Shown here in pieces: positions 44,678 through 53,367 of a stretch of DNA of 64,000 bases. The position numbers and the translations under genes are program-made. Origin of the DNA: Adhaeribacter aerolatus (GTDB lineage Bacteria; Bacteroidota; Bacteroidia; Cytophagales; Hymenobacteraceae). Each line of letters opens with the position of its first letter. Positions within the stretch are counted from its first letter, which is position 1. The stretch lies in NCBI RefSeq assembly GCF_007991635.1, contig NZ_BJYS01000036.1, positions 26,159 to 90,158 of the forward strand, read 5' to 3'. The notes below the pieces were generated by a model that was given only the letters and a program-made list of their open reading frames with translations, searched no databases and was not told where the DNA came from.

Positions 44678-44703
44678 AGTTAATACGATTACTCCTTAAC
44701 AAA
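44675..44703 (-). promoter_or_regulatory. Candidate lptD promoter overlapping the presumed start codon
   Basis: On the minus strand TTTG (44700-44703) is followed after 17 nt by TAACTTTG (44675-44682). The last three bases are the presumed TTG start of lptD. If the promoter is real, the transcript begins downstream of that codon. Confidence 0.5.
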
Positions 44704-44711
44704 CGAATGTT

Positions 44712-45491
44712 GTGAAAAATATTGTTTGCGCTTTATCTATAGTTGTTTTCTTCGTGCTGAGTGGGTTCCATAATGTTGGCCAAAGCGACAGTAAAGTACG
44801 TACGGTGGTAATTGATGCCGGCCACGGCGGTAAAGATGTGGGCTGCAACGGGCGCATTTCGCGCGAGGCCGATATTGCCTTAAAAGTGGCTTTGGCCTTA
44901 GGTCAGCAAATTGAAGAGAACATGCCCGACGTAAAGGTTATTTACACCCGAAAAACCAACACGTTTGTAGAACTGATTGACCGGGCGGGTATGGCAAATA
45001 AAAATAATGCCGATCTGTTTATTTCTATTCATTGCAATGCCGGCCCGGCAGCGGCTTACGGCACCGAAACCTACACCATGGGTTTGCACAAATCTGAAAG
45101 CAATTTGCAGGTAGCCAACCGCGAAAACGCTGTTATTTTAAAAGAAGAAAATTATGAGAAAAAATACGACGGCTTTGATCCCCGTTCGCCGCAAAGCCAT
45201 ATCCTGATGTCGTTGTACCAAAGCGCCTACATGGATAACAGCTTGCGTTTTGCGCAAAAAGTACAGCATAATTTTAAAAATAAGGTGGGCCGGGTTAGCC
45301 GGGGCGTAAAACAGGCTGGGTTTCTGGTGCTCTGGAAATCGGCCATGCCGAGTTCTTTAATCGAAATCGGCTTTTTAACCAACCCCACCGAGGAAAAATT
45401 TCTCAACGATAAAGCGAACCAGACGTATATTGCTTCAGGAATATATAAAGCTTTCAAAGATTACAAACAAGAACTGGAAGCCATGAATTAA
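44712..45491 (+). CDS. N-acetylmuramoyl-L-alanine amidase (Amidase_3)
   Basis: A zinc amidase cleaving the lactyl amide between MurNAc and the stem peptide during cell separation. The 259-residue protein begins at GTG 44712, giving a good signal peptide (IVCALSIVVFFVLSG). Zinc ligands are in VIDAGHGGKDVG (His), SREADIAL (Glu) and FISIHCNAG (His), and the catalytic Glu is in SLIEIGFLTN. There is no LysM or AMIN domain. It is divergent from lptD across only 34 nt and is followed 20 nt later by the MlaD-like gene. Confidence 0.95.
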   Translation: MKNIVCALSIVVFFVLSGFHNVGQSDSKVRTVVIDAGHGGKDVGCNGRISREADIALKVALALGQQIEENMPDVKVIYTRKTNTFVELIDRAGMANKNNADLFISIHCNAGPAAAYGTETYTMGLHKSESNLQVANRENAVILKEENYEKKYDGFDPRSPQSHILMSLYQSAYMDNSLRFAQKVQHNFKNKVGRVSRGVKQAGFLVLWKSAMPSSLIEIGFLTNPTEEKFLNDKANQTYIASGIYKAFKDYKQELEAMN

Positions 45492-45511
45492 ACTTTAACC
45501 CTGATGTTTTT

Positions 45512-46537
45512 GTGAGATTATCGAAAGAAGTAAAAGTTGCCCTGCTAGGTATTGTGGCAATTACTGCCTTGTTTTTTGGATATCGTTTCCTGAAAGGAAC
45601 TGATTTCTTCACTTCTACTAAAAAGTTTTACGTTATTTATCCTAATGTAGATGGTTTAACCGTGTCGGGCCCGGTAATGCTGAACGGCATACGGGTAGGC
45701 GTGGTGCAGGAAATGAAGCTGCAGGTAGATAATAACAACCAGATAAAAGTTGGTATTACGGTGCAGGAAGGCATTCCGGTGGGCGATTCTACCATTGCCA
45801 GCTTAACCAGCAGCGATTTGTTGGGTGGTAAAGCCATTACCCTTTTTATGGGTAAGAACAATGTGCAGTATAAAGGCGGCGAAACCCTGATACCCTACGT
45901 GGAGCGCAGCATCACTACCATGCTCACCGAAAAAGCCATGCCGGTGCTGGGCCAGGTAGATTCTACCCTGGTCCGGCTGAACTCTTTGCTGGATGCTGAT
46001 GCCAAGCGAAATATTCAATCGATTATTGCCAATACCAGCGCTACTACCGAACTGCTGCGTACCACCATGATGGCCAACCAGCGCAACGTTAATGCCATTA
46101 CGGCTAATATTAGTGCGCTCACTACGTCTTTAAGGGAAACCGAAGAAAAGTTTAGCCGGCTGGCCTCTAACCTGAACGAAATTACCGATACGCTGCGCAA
46201 TGCCCCGGTAGCAGCACTTATCCGGAATACAAATAATACTTTACAGGAAGCGCAGGCGGGAATTACTAAATTAAACGAAACCTTATCCCAGAGCAATGGC
46301 ACGGTGGGCCGGTTAATGAACGATGATTCGCTGTACGCCAACATGAATGCTTCTACCGAAAGCCTGAATGCCTTGTTGCAGGATTTAAAGGCCAATCCGA
46401 AACGTTACGTGCATTTTTCTTTAATAGGAGGAGGTACTAAAGTTAAAAAAGCCGATAATGTAAAAACGGCTAACAAAGTGCGCAGTGCGACAAACGTGGA
46501 GCAGGCCAACAATGTGGAGGAAGTTGAAAAGAAGTAG
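45512..46537 (+). CDS. MlaD/MCE-family protein
   Basis: A membrane-anchored MCE protein, the substrate-binding component of Mla-type phospholipid transporters. The 341-residue protein starts at GTG 45512. One N-terminal transmembrane helix (VALLGIVAITALFFGYRFL) precedes the MCE domain (about 40-115), with YPNVDGLTVSGPVMLNGIRVGVV. The rest is a helical coiled-coil-like region with many Asn/Thr/Leu. There is no mlaE/mlaF partner in the window. The co-transcription with the amidase is inferred from the 20-nt gap. Confidence 0.92.
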   Translation: MRLSKEVKVALLGIVAITALFFGYRFLKGTDFFTSTKKFYVIYPNVDGLTVSGPVMLNGIRVGVVQEMKLQVDNNNQIKVGITVQEGIPVGDSTIASLTSSDLLGGKAITLFMGKNNVQYKGGETLIPYVERSITTMLTEKAMPVLGQVDSTLVRLNSLLDADAKRNIQSIIANTSATTELLRTTMMANQRNVNAITANISALTTSLRETEEKFSRLASNLNEITDTLRNAPVAALIRNTNNTLQEAQAGITKLNETLSQSNGTVGRLMNDDSLYANMNASTESLNALLQDLKANPKRYVHFSLIGGGTKVKKADNVKTANKVRSATNVEQANNVEEVEKK

Positions 46538-46563
46538 CGTTCCGCTGCCAATTCGTATTTAAC

Positions 46564-46590
46564 AAAAAATCCGCCTCGTGCGGATTTTTT
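46564..46590 (+). terminator. Terminator of the amidase-mlaD operon
   Basis: AAAAAATCCGC / GCGGATTTTTT is an 11-bp stem with a CTCGT loop, 27 nt after the MlaD stop. Confidence 0.9.
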
Positions 46591-46717
46591 GTTCTACTGC
46601 CATTAAGAAACGGCGGCTAAAATACACAGCTTCCGTACTTATTCCTTTTGGCTTTAGTAAATAGCAGCCCATAAAGGCAACCGGCTAACCAAATATATTT
46701 CTGCTAAAAAAAGTGCT

Positions 46718-48346
46718 ATGGATATTTCTTTTAATAAGAACGAAGACGCGCTAAAACTTTTGTGTACGCAGCTCAGGCAAAAAATACATAAAGTTAGCCT
46801 GGGCGGCGGTGAAAGCCGCATGAAAGCCCAGCACGAAAAAGGCAAGCTTACCGCCCGCGAACGCCTGAAATATTTATTGGATGCAGATTCGGAGTTCCTG
46901 GAAATAGGCGCTTTTGCCGGCGAGGGCATGTACCAGGAACATGGCGGTTGCCCTTCGGGCGGTGTTATTACGGGCATTGGCTGCGTAAAAGGCCGGCAGT
47001 GCGTGGTAGTGGCCAACGATGCCACCGTTAAAGCCGGTGCCTGGTTTCCGATTACCGCTAAAAAGAATTTGCGGGCCCAGGAAATTTCCATCGAAAACCG
47101 CTTGCCAATTATTTACCTGGTAGATAGTGCCGGCGTTTATCTGCCTTTGCAAGACGAAATATTTCCGGATAAAGAACATTTCGGGCGGATATTCCGGAAC
47201 AACGCCGTTATGTCGGCGATGGGTATTGTGCAGCTTTCAGCCATTATGGGCAGTTGCGTAGCCGGTGGGGCTTATTTACCTATCATGTCCGACGAAGCCA
47301 TGATTGTGGAAGGAACTGGTTCAATATTTCTGGCGGGCTCTTACCTGGTAAAAGCGGCCATCGGCGAAACCATTGATAACGAATCGTTGGGCGGCGCTAC
47401 CACGCATTCTGAAATATCGGGCGTAACTGATTATAAATTCAGCACCGACCAGGAGTGCCTGGACCATATCCGGAATATTTTTGATAAAATGGGCGAGCCC
47501 GCCAAAGCGGGTTTTAACCGCACCGCACCGGCTCTACCGCAAGCCAACCCCGAAGAGATTTACGGCCTACTGCCCGAAGACCGCGTGAAGCCTTACGACA
47601 TGCTCGAAATTATTAAACGGCTGGTCGATAATTCGGAGTTCGAACCTTACAAAGATTTGTACGGTAAAACTCTGCTCTGCGGGCTGGCCCGCGTAGATGG
47701 CTGGGCCGTGGGTATTGTGGCCAACCAGCGCAAAATTGTGAAGAGCAAAAAAGGCGAAATGCAGATGGGCGGCGTTATTTATTCGGATTCTGCGGACAAA
47801 GCGGCCCGGTTTATCATGAACTGCAACCAGAAAAAAATACCCTTAATATTTTTGCAGGATGTTTCGGGTTTTATGGTAGGTAGTAAAGCCGAACACGGGG
47901 GCATTATAAAAGACGGCGCCAAAATGGTAAATGCCATGGCCAACTCGGTAGTACCTAAATTTACTTTTATCATCGGCAACTCTTACGGCGCGGGTAATTA
48001 TGCCATGTGCGGCAAGGCCTACGACCCGCGGCTGATATTTGCCTGGCCAACTGCCCAGATTGCCGTAATGAGCGGCGCTGCGGCGGCTAATACCTTGCTG
48101 CAAATCCAAGTGGCTTCCCTGAAAGCCAAAGGCGAAGAAATAACCCCCGGAGCCGAGCATCAGTTATTAACCCAAATTACCGAAACCTATAATACCCAGT
48201 TGTCGCCGTACTACGCGGCAGCCCGGCTATGGGTTGATGGTATTATCGATCCGCTGGAAACCCGCAAAGTTATTTCGATGGGCATTCAGGCCGCTAACCA
48301 CGCACCGCTGGAAAAACCGTTTAACGTAGGCATTATTCAAACCTGA
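46718..48346 (+). CDS. Acyl-CoA carboxylase carboxyltransferase subunit (methylcrotonoyl-CoA carboxylase beta-like)
   Basis: Transfers carboxyl from carboxybiotin to an acyl-CoA. The 542-residue protein has two crotonase-like carboxyltransferase domains. The sequence ATVKAGAWFPIT...KKNLRAQEI...NRLPIIYLVDSAG...FPDKEHFGRIF resembles 3-methylcrotonoyl-CoA carboxylase beta more than propionyl-CoA carboxylase. MGSCVAGGAYLP and GNSYGAGNYAMCG are the oxyanion-forming Gly-rich motifs. The substrate is inferred (leucine breakdown or a broad acyl-CoA). No biotin-carrier/carboxylase alpha gene is adjacent. Confidence 0.9.
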   Translation: MDISFNKNEDALKLLCTQLRQKIHKVSLGGGESRMKAQHEKGKLTARERLKYLLDADSEFLEIGAFAGEGMYQEHGGCPSGGVITGIGCVKGRQCVVVANDATVKAGAWFPITAKKNLRAQEISIENRLPIIYLVDSAGVYLPLQDEIFPDKEHFGRIFRNNAVMSAMGIVQLSAIMGSCVAGGAYLPIMSDEAMIVEGTGSIFLAGSYLVKAAIGETIDNESLGGATTHSEISGVTDYKFSTDQECLDHIRNIFDKMGEPAKAGFNRTAPALPQANPEEIYGLLPEDRVKPYDMLEIIKRLVDNSEFEPYKDLYGKTLLCGLARVDGWAVGIVANQRKIVKSKKGEMQMGGVIYSDSADKAARFIMNCNQKKIPLIFLQDVSGFMVGSKAEHGGIIKDGAKMVNAMANSVVPKFTFIIGNSYGAGNYAMCGKAYDPRLIFAWPTAQIAVMSGAAAANTLLQIQVASLKAKGEEITPGAEHQLLTQITETYNTQLSPYYAAARLWVDGIIDPLETRKVISMGIQAANHAPLEKPFNVGIIQT

Positions 48347-48539
48347 GATTTAATTAGAAATTAAAAATTAAAAATCGGAAATTTGTATTCATTTACCGCT
48401 AACAGTACAGGCTGAAATATTCAGGAATATATTCGGTTTAAGGAAGAGCACCAGCTAAGTGATTTGGTTAAGGTTTATGCAGAAATTAGAAAGCTTAACT
48501 TTTTCTAACTTCTAATTTGTAATTTATAATTTATAAGAC

Positions 48540-49421
48540 GTGACAAATAAAGAAATAAAGGCATTAATTTCCTTACTCGAAGACGAAGACGAGCACATTG
48601 CTTCGCACGTGGAGGAGAAAATTGTGTCGTTGGGCGAACCGATGATTCCGTACCTGGAAGAAGAGTGGGAGTCGAGCATTAACCCCGAAGTACAGAAAAA
48701 AATTGAAGAACTTATTCACAAGCTGCAGTACGACGGCTTGACGAATAAATTTAAGGCCTGGAAAGAAAGTGGGGCTACCAACCTGACCGAAGGTATGTGG
48801 CTCGTAAACAGCTACCAGTACCCCGATGCTTCGCTGGAAAATATAAATAAAACCCTGGACCAGATTTACTACGAGGCCTGGCTGCACGTGCGCACCGATA
48901 TGCACCCGTACGATCAGATTAAGGCCCTGAACCACGTATTGTTTAAGCTTTATAAATTTTCGGCTAATACTAAAAATTTTCATTCGCCGGCCAACTCTAT
49001 GTTGCACCTGGCCCTGGAAACAAAGCGGGGCAACCCGCTGACCCTTTGCGTTGTTTATTTAACCATTGCCCAAAAATTAGGCTTGCCCATATACGGCGTT
49101 AATTTGCCCAATCTGTTTATATTAACCTACAAGCACGAAAACTTTCAGTTTTATATAAACGTGTACAACAAAGGCCTGATGCTGTCGAAAGGCGATATTG
49201 ATAATTATATTTTGCAGCTAAACCTGAACCCGGTAGACATTTTTTACGAACCTTGTTCTAACCTGGATATTGTAAAACGCGCACTGCGGAACCTGGCTTT
49301 ATCTTTCGAGAAAATGAATGAAGCCGAAAAAGCAGTAGAAGTAAATAAACTGCTCGACAATTTAACCGACGAAGAGACCCCGGAACCGCCGGCCTCGGAA
49401 AATACCGAGAACGATGATTGA
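48540..49421 (+). CDS. SirB1-like transglutaminase-fold protein
   Basis: A 293-residue cytoplasmic protein of the SirB1/transglutaminase-like family. The family core is LALETKRGNPLTLCVVYLTIAQKLGLPIYGVNLPNLFIL (seen as RGNPLTLC and GLPIYGVNLP). The N-terminal about 60 residues form an acidic HEAT-like helical part (LEDEDEHIASHVEEK). The C-terminal part has a TPR-like helix pair and an acidic tail. Start is GTG at 48540. Function in these bacteria is unknown. Confidence 0.8.
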   Translation: MTNKEIKALISLLEDEDEHIASHVEEKIVSLGEPMIPYLEEEWESSINPEVQKKIEELIHKLQYDGLTNKFKAWKESGATNLTEGMWLVNSYQYPDASLENINKTLDQIYYEAWLHVRTDMHPYDQIKALNHVLFKLYKFSANTKNFHSPANSMLHLALETKRGNPLTLCVVYLTIAQKLGLPIYGVNLPNLFILTYKHENFQFYINVYNKGLMLSKGDIDNYILQLNLNPVDIFYEPCSNLDIVKRALRNLALSFEKMNEAEKAVEVNKLLDNLTDEETPEPPASENTENDD

Positions 49422-49440
49422 TTAGAACTCGGGAGTATAT

Positions 49441-49485
49441 AACGCAAAAGCGGCTGCTGTAATTTACGGCAGCCGCTTTTGCGTT
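49441..49485. terminator. Bidirectional terminator between the SirB1-like and redoxin genes
   Basis: A 17-bp perfect stem, AACGCAAAAGCGGCTGC / GCAGCCGCTTTTGCGTT, has an 11-nt loop between convergent genes. Confidence 0.85.
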
Positions 49486-49502
49486 GTATACAGTTAAAAT
49501 AT

Positions 49503-50057
49503 TTAAAACCGTTTTATCATACAGCCTAATGCCCGTTTCTCCGGCACCGCCACCGTTTGATTTGCCAATACAGCATCCAGGGCATTGCGCAGGTAAGGCG
49601 CTTTTACCGAGTTTTCCAGTTGCGGATTATCATCAATGGCGCCTTTATATTTTAAAATAAAGCTGCCGTTTACATTATGCAGCACAAAAGCTTCCGGCGT
49701 TTTGGTAGCGCCAAACTGCTGACTGATTTTCTGGCCATTATCCGGCAAAAGTTTTAAATCAGCGTTGCCGGCCGGGGTGTTGCTGCTGCCTTCTTCCATG
49801 CTAATGGCCGGGTTAATAAATAAAAAAGTTACGCCTTTAGGGCCATAACTATTAGCCAGTTGGCTTAACCGGTTTTCGTAAAGCCGGGAGTTGGGGCAAC
49901 TCCGGTTCAAGAATACTACCGCCACCGCTTTGGTATCGCCGTAATTAGCCAGAATGGTAAAATCTTTTACCGGCTGGCCAATTTGCGGGCCACCCTCCTG
50001 GGCCAAAACGGCGCCCGAAGTAGCCATCGTTAATAAAATGAGTAGAAAATATTTCAT
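49503..50057 (-). CDS. Secreted redoxin/thioredoxin-fold protein
   Basis: A 184-residue periplasmic thioredoxin-fold protein (AhpC/TSA-redoxin type). A signal peptide is visible (MKYFLLILLTMATSGAVLAQ). The active-site region reads FLNRSCPNSRLYENRL: a single Cys in CPNS instead of CxxC, so simple disulfide exchange is unlikely without a second Cys elsewhere. GVTFLFINPA and FGATKTPEAFVLH (cis-Pro loop) follow. It lies 4 nt after the PPTase stop, so the two are co-transcribed. Confidence 0.85.
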   Translation of the reverse strand: MKYFLLILLTMATSGAVLAQEGGPQIGQPVKDFTILANYGDTKAVAVVFLNRSCPNSRLYENRLSQLANSYGPKGVTFLFINPAISMEEGSSNTPAGNADLKLLPDNGQKISQQFGATKTPEAFVLHNVNGSFILKYKGAIDDNPQLENSVKAPYLRNALDAVLANQTVAVPEKRALGCMIKRF

Positions 50058-50061
50058 AATG

Positions 50062-50718
50062 TTAAATTATATCGTTTAGCTCGCTTACGCAATAAGTTAA
50101 AATGTATCCGTTCAGGTGTTCGTAATAAACGGTAAAAGTATTTTCAGTTCCGGGTGTTTTAACCAGGGTGGTCAAAGCGCCTGTGTTATGGAGGGCAAAA
50201 GGTTCTACCAGCAGATGGTCTTTAAAAATTAATTTCTTTTTGCTGTACAATTTATACAAAGTTTCTTTGGCGCTCCAATAAACCAAGGTCTTTTCTAAGT
50301 TGCCGCCAGCGTCTTCTATTTCCGGCCCGCACATAAACTTATCTACCACGCGCATTACTTTCGGGCTAATAATTTCAATATCTATGCCAACTTTGTGGCC
50401 TTTAGCCAGTATAACGCCCACCAGGGTGTGGCTGTGGGTAATAGAAACCTGGTATTTTTCTTCCGGAAAGATTGGCTTACCGGCCGCACTGGTTTGCAAA
50501 GGAAAATAGGCAGCAGTAAAATTTTGCAGCAGGGTGTAAACCAGAATGCGGCTGCTCAGCCATTGTTTTTGCCGGCTGGCGCTGGCAAATTCCGGAATAA
50601 CCAACTGGCAACTGGTCAGGTCTTGTAAAGCGTTCCGCAGGCTTTCCGCAGTTTCTGAAATTTCCCAGAAGCCTAAATAAGTAGCCGGGTTTATTTCCCG
50701 GATGTTTAGCAACGCCAT
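50062..50718 (-). CDS. 4'-phosphopantetheinyl transferase family protein
   Basis: Transfers phosphopantetheine from CoA to a carrier-protein Ser. The 218-residue Sfp-like two-domain layout has the Mg motif VGIDIEIISPK and the second motif WSAKETLYKLYSKK. The carrier partner (fatty-acid ACP or a PKS/NRPS carrier) cannot be determined. It is first gene of a two-gene unit with the redoxin. Confidence 0.92.
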   Translation of the reverse strand: MALLNIREINPATYLGFWEISETAESLRNALQDLTSCQLVIPEFASASRQKQWLSSRILVYTLLQNFTAAYFPLQTSAAGKPIFPEEKYQVSITHSHTLVGVILAKGHKVGIDIEIISPKVMRVVDKFMCGPEIEDAGGNLEKTLVYWSAKETLYKLYSKKKLIFKDHLLVEPFALHNTGALTTLVKTPGTENTFTVYYEHLNGYILTYCVSELNDII

Positions 50719-50849
50719 AGCGGATTTAACTTTTAACGGTTAGCCCTTGCCGGTGAGGCAATATTTTCGGATGGGTAAATATTGCACTTCTTTTAAGTTT
50801 ATACCGTACCTTTAATCTGTTATTTTATATTCAGAAGCTTTAAATTATT

Positions 50850-51770
50850 ATGGGTAGTCCCATTACAGTTCAGAAAGTGGCCACTTTAACCGGCCACCAG
50901 GATTGCGTTTATACCTTGGAGCCGGGCGGCCAACCCAACATTTTTTATTCGGCGGGCGGCGATGGCATGGTGGTGGCCTGGAACCTGGATAACCCGGAAC
51001 AGGGTGAGTTGGTAGCCCGGGTTTCTTCTTCGGTGTACGCGTTGCGCTGGCTACCCGAATCCGGATTATTATTGGTAGGCCATAACCAGAATGGCTTACA
51101 GGTGCTGGATGTAGCCGGTAAAAAAATAATAAAATCAATAGCCTTAGGCGGCGGTGCATTTTTTGATATTGCCCATGCCTCTCATTTACAAAAAATATAC
51201 GTGGGCGCCACCAATGGCACCCTGACGGTGCTGGATAGCCAGGACTTTCAAGTGCAACAGGTAAAACAATACAGCACCAAAAGTGTAAGGAGCATTGCGG
51301 TAAATGCCGCTCGTAACGAATTGGCCGTGGGTTACAGCGATAATTTAATCCGGATTTTAGATGCCGAAACCCTGGCGCTGAAACTGGAACTGGAAGGTCA
51401 TACCAATTCGGTATTTACCGTGGTTTACAGCCCCGATGGCCAGCATTTATTAAGTGGCAGCCGCGATGCGCATTTAAAGGTGTGGCAAACCAACCAAAGT
51501 TACCAGGAGTATGCGTCTAATATAGCCCATTTATTTACTATTAACAATATTGTGTTTAGTTCTGATGGCCAGTATTTTGCGACTTGCAGTATGGATAAAT
51601 CGGTTAAAATTTGGGATGCCCGCACGTTCCGGTTGCTAAAGGTAATCGACAAAGCACGGCACGCTGGCCATGGCACTTCGGTGAATAAATTATTTTGGCC
51701 GGCTCGGGTAAATTCGTTAGTTTCGTGTAGCGATGATCGTACTATTTCGGTTTGGGATATAAATTTTTAG
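50850..51770 (+). CDS. WD40-repeat protein
   Basis: A 306-residue protein with about six or seven WD40 blades and no signal peptide. Blade motifs include LTGHQDCVYTLEPGG, LEGHTNSVFTVVYSPDGQHLLSGSRDAHLKVW and SMDKSVKIWDARTF, ending in CSDDRTISVWDINF. Such propellers are protein-interaction platforms, so the role here is unknown. It is followed 8 nt later by the DivIVA-like gene. Confidence 0.9.
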   Translation: MGSPITVQKVATLTGHQDCVYTLEPGGQPNIFYSAGGDGMVVAWNLDNPEQGELVARVSSSVYALRWLPESGLLLVGHNQNGLQVLDVAGKKIIKSIALGGGAFFDIAHASHLQKIYVGATNGTLTVLDSQDFQVQQVKQYSTKSVRSIAVNAARNELAVGYSDNLIRILDAETLALKLELEGHTNSVFTVVYSPDGQHLLSGSRDAHLKVWQTNQSYQEYASNIAHLFTINNIVFSSDGQYFATCSMDKSVKIWDARTFRLLKVIDKARHAGHGTSVNKLFWPARVNSLVSCSDDRTISVWDINF

Positions 51771-51778
51771 TTAGAGGT

Positions 51779-52768
51779 ATGAAAATAACACCATTAGAAA
51801 TTCGGCAAAAGACCTTTGAGAAAGCTTTCAGGGGATTAGATAAAGACGAAGTAAATGCTTTCTTGCTGACCTTATCGCAGCAATGGGAAAAATTGCAGGA
51901 TGAGAATAAGGAGTTACGATTTAAATTAGAATCTACAACCAAAGAGGTGCAGAAAATGCGCGAAGTGGAATCAACGCTTTACCGCACCTTAAAAACTGCC
52001 GAAGATACTGGTAATAACCTGGTAGAGCAGGCTACCAAAGAGGCTACCTTGCAAGTAAGAGAGGCCCAGTTAAAATCGGAGCAACTGCTAAACGATGCCC
52101 GTTTAAAAGCCCGTAATATTATAGAAGACGCCTATAGCCAGTCGGACAAAGCCGTTACGGAAATGCAGCACGAAGTAAAAGCGCTGGAGCAAGAGCACCA
52201 ACGCCTGGAAAGTTACCTCGATAATTTACTGCGCGACCTGAGTAATCTGGCAACTGACGCGCTGGAAAAAGTAGAAAAAAACAAAGCCAAGCCGCGGCCA
52301 ACCCTTTCGAGTATTCTGGCCAAAGCCGCTAATATTAAAGTAAAACGCGAAGATTTAGACCGGGTATTCCAGGATGTGCCATCGGCCATTAATAACACAC
52401 CGGCACCCGTGGAAGCCCCTAAAAAAGCACCGGAAGAAATGATGAATATAAAAGAAGTACCGGCACCACCGGTAGCCTCCATCGAACCTATTCAACCAAT
52501 CCAACCGATTCAACCGGAAGTGCCATCGCCTACAACACCGGTGCCGGATGTGCCAGCGCCCGAAATTGAGCGTCCGCGTCCGGATATTCCGGAAATACAG
52601 CCGGACAGAATTGAACGGCCTATACCGGATATTCAGCCGGTGCAGCCTGAAACCCCGGAAATACAGCCACCTAATACCCAACCGCAGCCCAGCACCTTCG
52701 TCAACAGCCCACGTCCGGTTAGAGAAAAAGCAGTGGCCGGTGGTTCTTTCTTCGACGATTTCGAATAA
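51779..52768 (+). CDS. DivIVA-domain protein
   Basis: A 329-residue cytoplasmic coiled-coil protein. The N-terminus KITPLEIRQKTFEKAFRGLDKDEVNAFL is the DivIVA lipid-binding/curvature-sensing domain. A long coiled coil follows to about residue 170. The last 130 residues are Pro/Glu/Ile-rich with PIQPIQPIQPE-type repeats, probably disordered. It starts at ATG 51779; the upstream TTG lies inside the WD40 stop region. In Gram-positives DivIVA marks poles and septa. Here a role in growth or division is inferred only. Confidence 0.88.
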   Translation: MKITPLEIRQKTFEKAFRGLDKDEVNAFLLTLSQQWEKLQDENKELRFKLESTTKEVQKMREVESTLYRTLKTAEDTGNNLVEQATKEATLQVREAQLKSEQLLNDARLKARNIIEDAYSQSDKAVTEMQHEVKALEQEHQRLESYLDNLLRDLSNLATDALEKVEKNKAKPRPTLSSILAKAANIKVKREDLDRVFQDVPSAINNTPAPVEAPKKAPEEMMNIKEVPAPPVASIEPIQPIQPIQPEVPSPTTPVPDVPAPEIERPRPDIPEIQPDRIERPIPDIQPVQPETPEIQPPNTQPQPSTFVNSPRPVREKAVAGGSFFDDFE

Positions 52769-52775
52769 TTAAGGC

Positions 52776-53141
52776 ATGGGAAGAATCGCGCTGGAGGGCA
52801 TGGAGTTTTTTGCTTTTCATGGCTTTTACGATGAAGAACAAAAGATTGGGAATAAATACGGGGTAGATTTATACATCTACACCGATTTACATGCTGCCGC
52901 CGAAACCGACGATTTGCACCAAACGGTAAATTACGAAGTGGTTTACAAACTGGTGCTCGAAGAAATGACCAAACCAGCGCGTTTGCTGGAGCATTTGGGG
53001 CACCGCATAATAGACCGCATTTACCAAAGATTTCCGCTGATTAAGGGCGTGAAAATTAACGTCTATAAGTTTAACCCTCCCTTGGGCGGCATCTGCCGGC
53101 TGGCGAAAGTTACTTTAAAAGAAAAAAGAAAAATGGTTTAG
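52776..53141 (+). CDS. folB: Dihydroneopterin aldolase
   Basis: Converts 7,8-dihydroneopterin to 6-hydroxymethyl-7,8-dihydropterin in folate synthesis. The 121-residue length is typical. Family features: IALEGMEFFAFHGFYDEEQKIG (with the catalytic Glu region), TVNYEVVYKLVLE and LLEHLGHRIIDRI. It starts 7 nt after the divIVA-like gene. The stop codon lies within the left arm of a terminator. Confidence 0.95.
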   Translation: MGRIALEGMEFFAFHGFYDEEQKIGNKYGVDLYIYTDLHAAAETDDLHQTVNYEVVYKLVLEEMTKPARLLEHLGHRIIDRIYQRFPLIKGVKINVYKFNPPLGGICRLAKVTLKEKRKMV

Positions 53142-53167
53142 GCGCTTCGGGCCTAAACCATTTTTCT
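53127..53167 (+). terminator. Terminator overlapping the folB stop codon
   Basis: AGAAAAATGGTTTAGGC and GCCTAAACCATTTTTCT form a 17-bp perfect stem around GCTTCGG. The left arm contains the last codons and TAG of folB. The T-rich right arm continues as CTTTTAAAG. Confidence 0.75.
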
Positions 53168-53367
53168 TTTAAAGAGGCTGTTATAGGTCGGCAGTAACAC
53201 TGTACAAAAATTAAATATTACCTGTGCTATTCCATCAGTAACTTGGTTCAAGCATCCGCTTGGGCTTTTTATCTTTTACAGGTACTTCAACCTATTTGGT
53301 TTAATTGTGCACCCAAGCATTTTTTTTGGTAAAACTGCTTAGCTGCCAAACGATTAAGGTTATTTAT

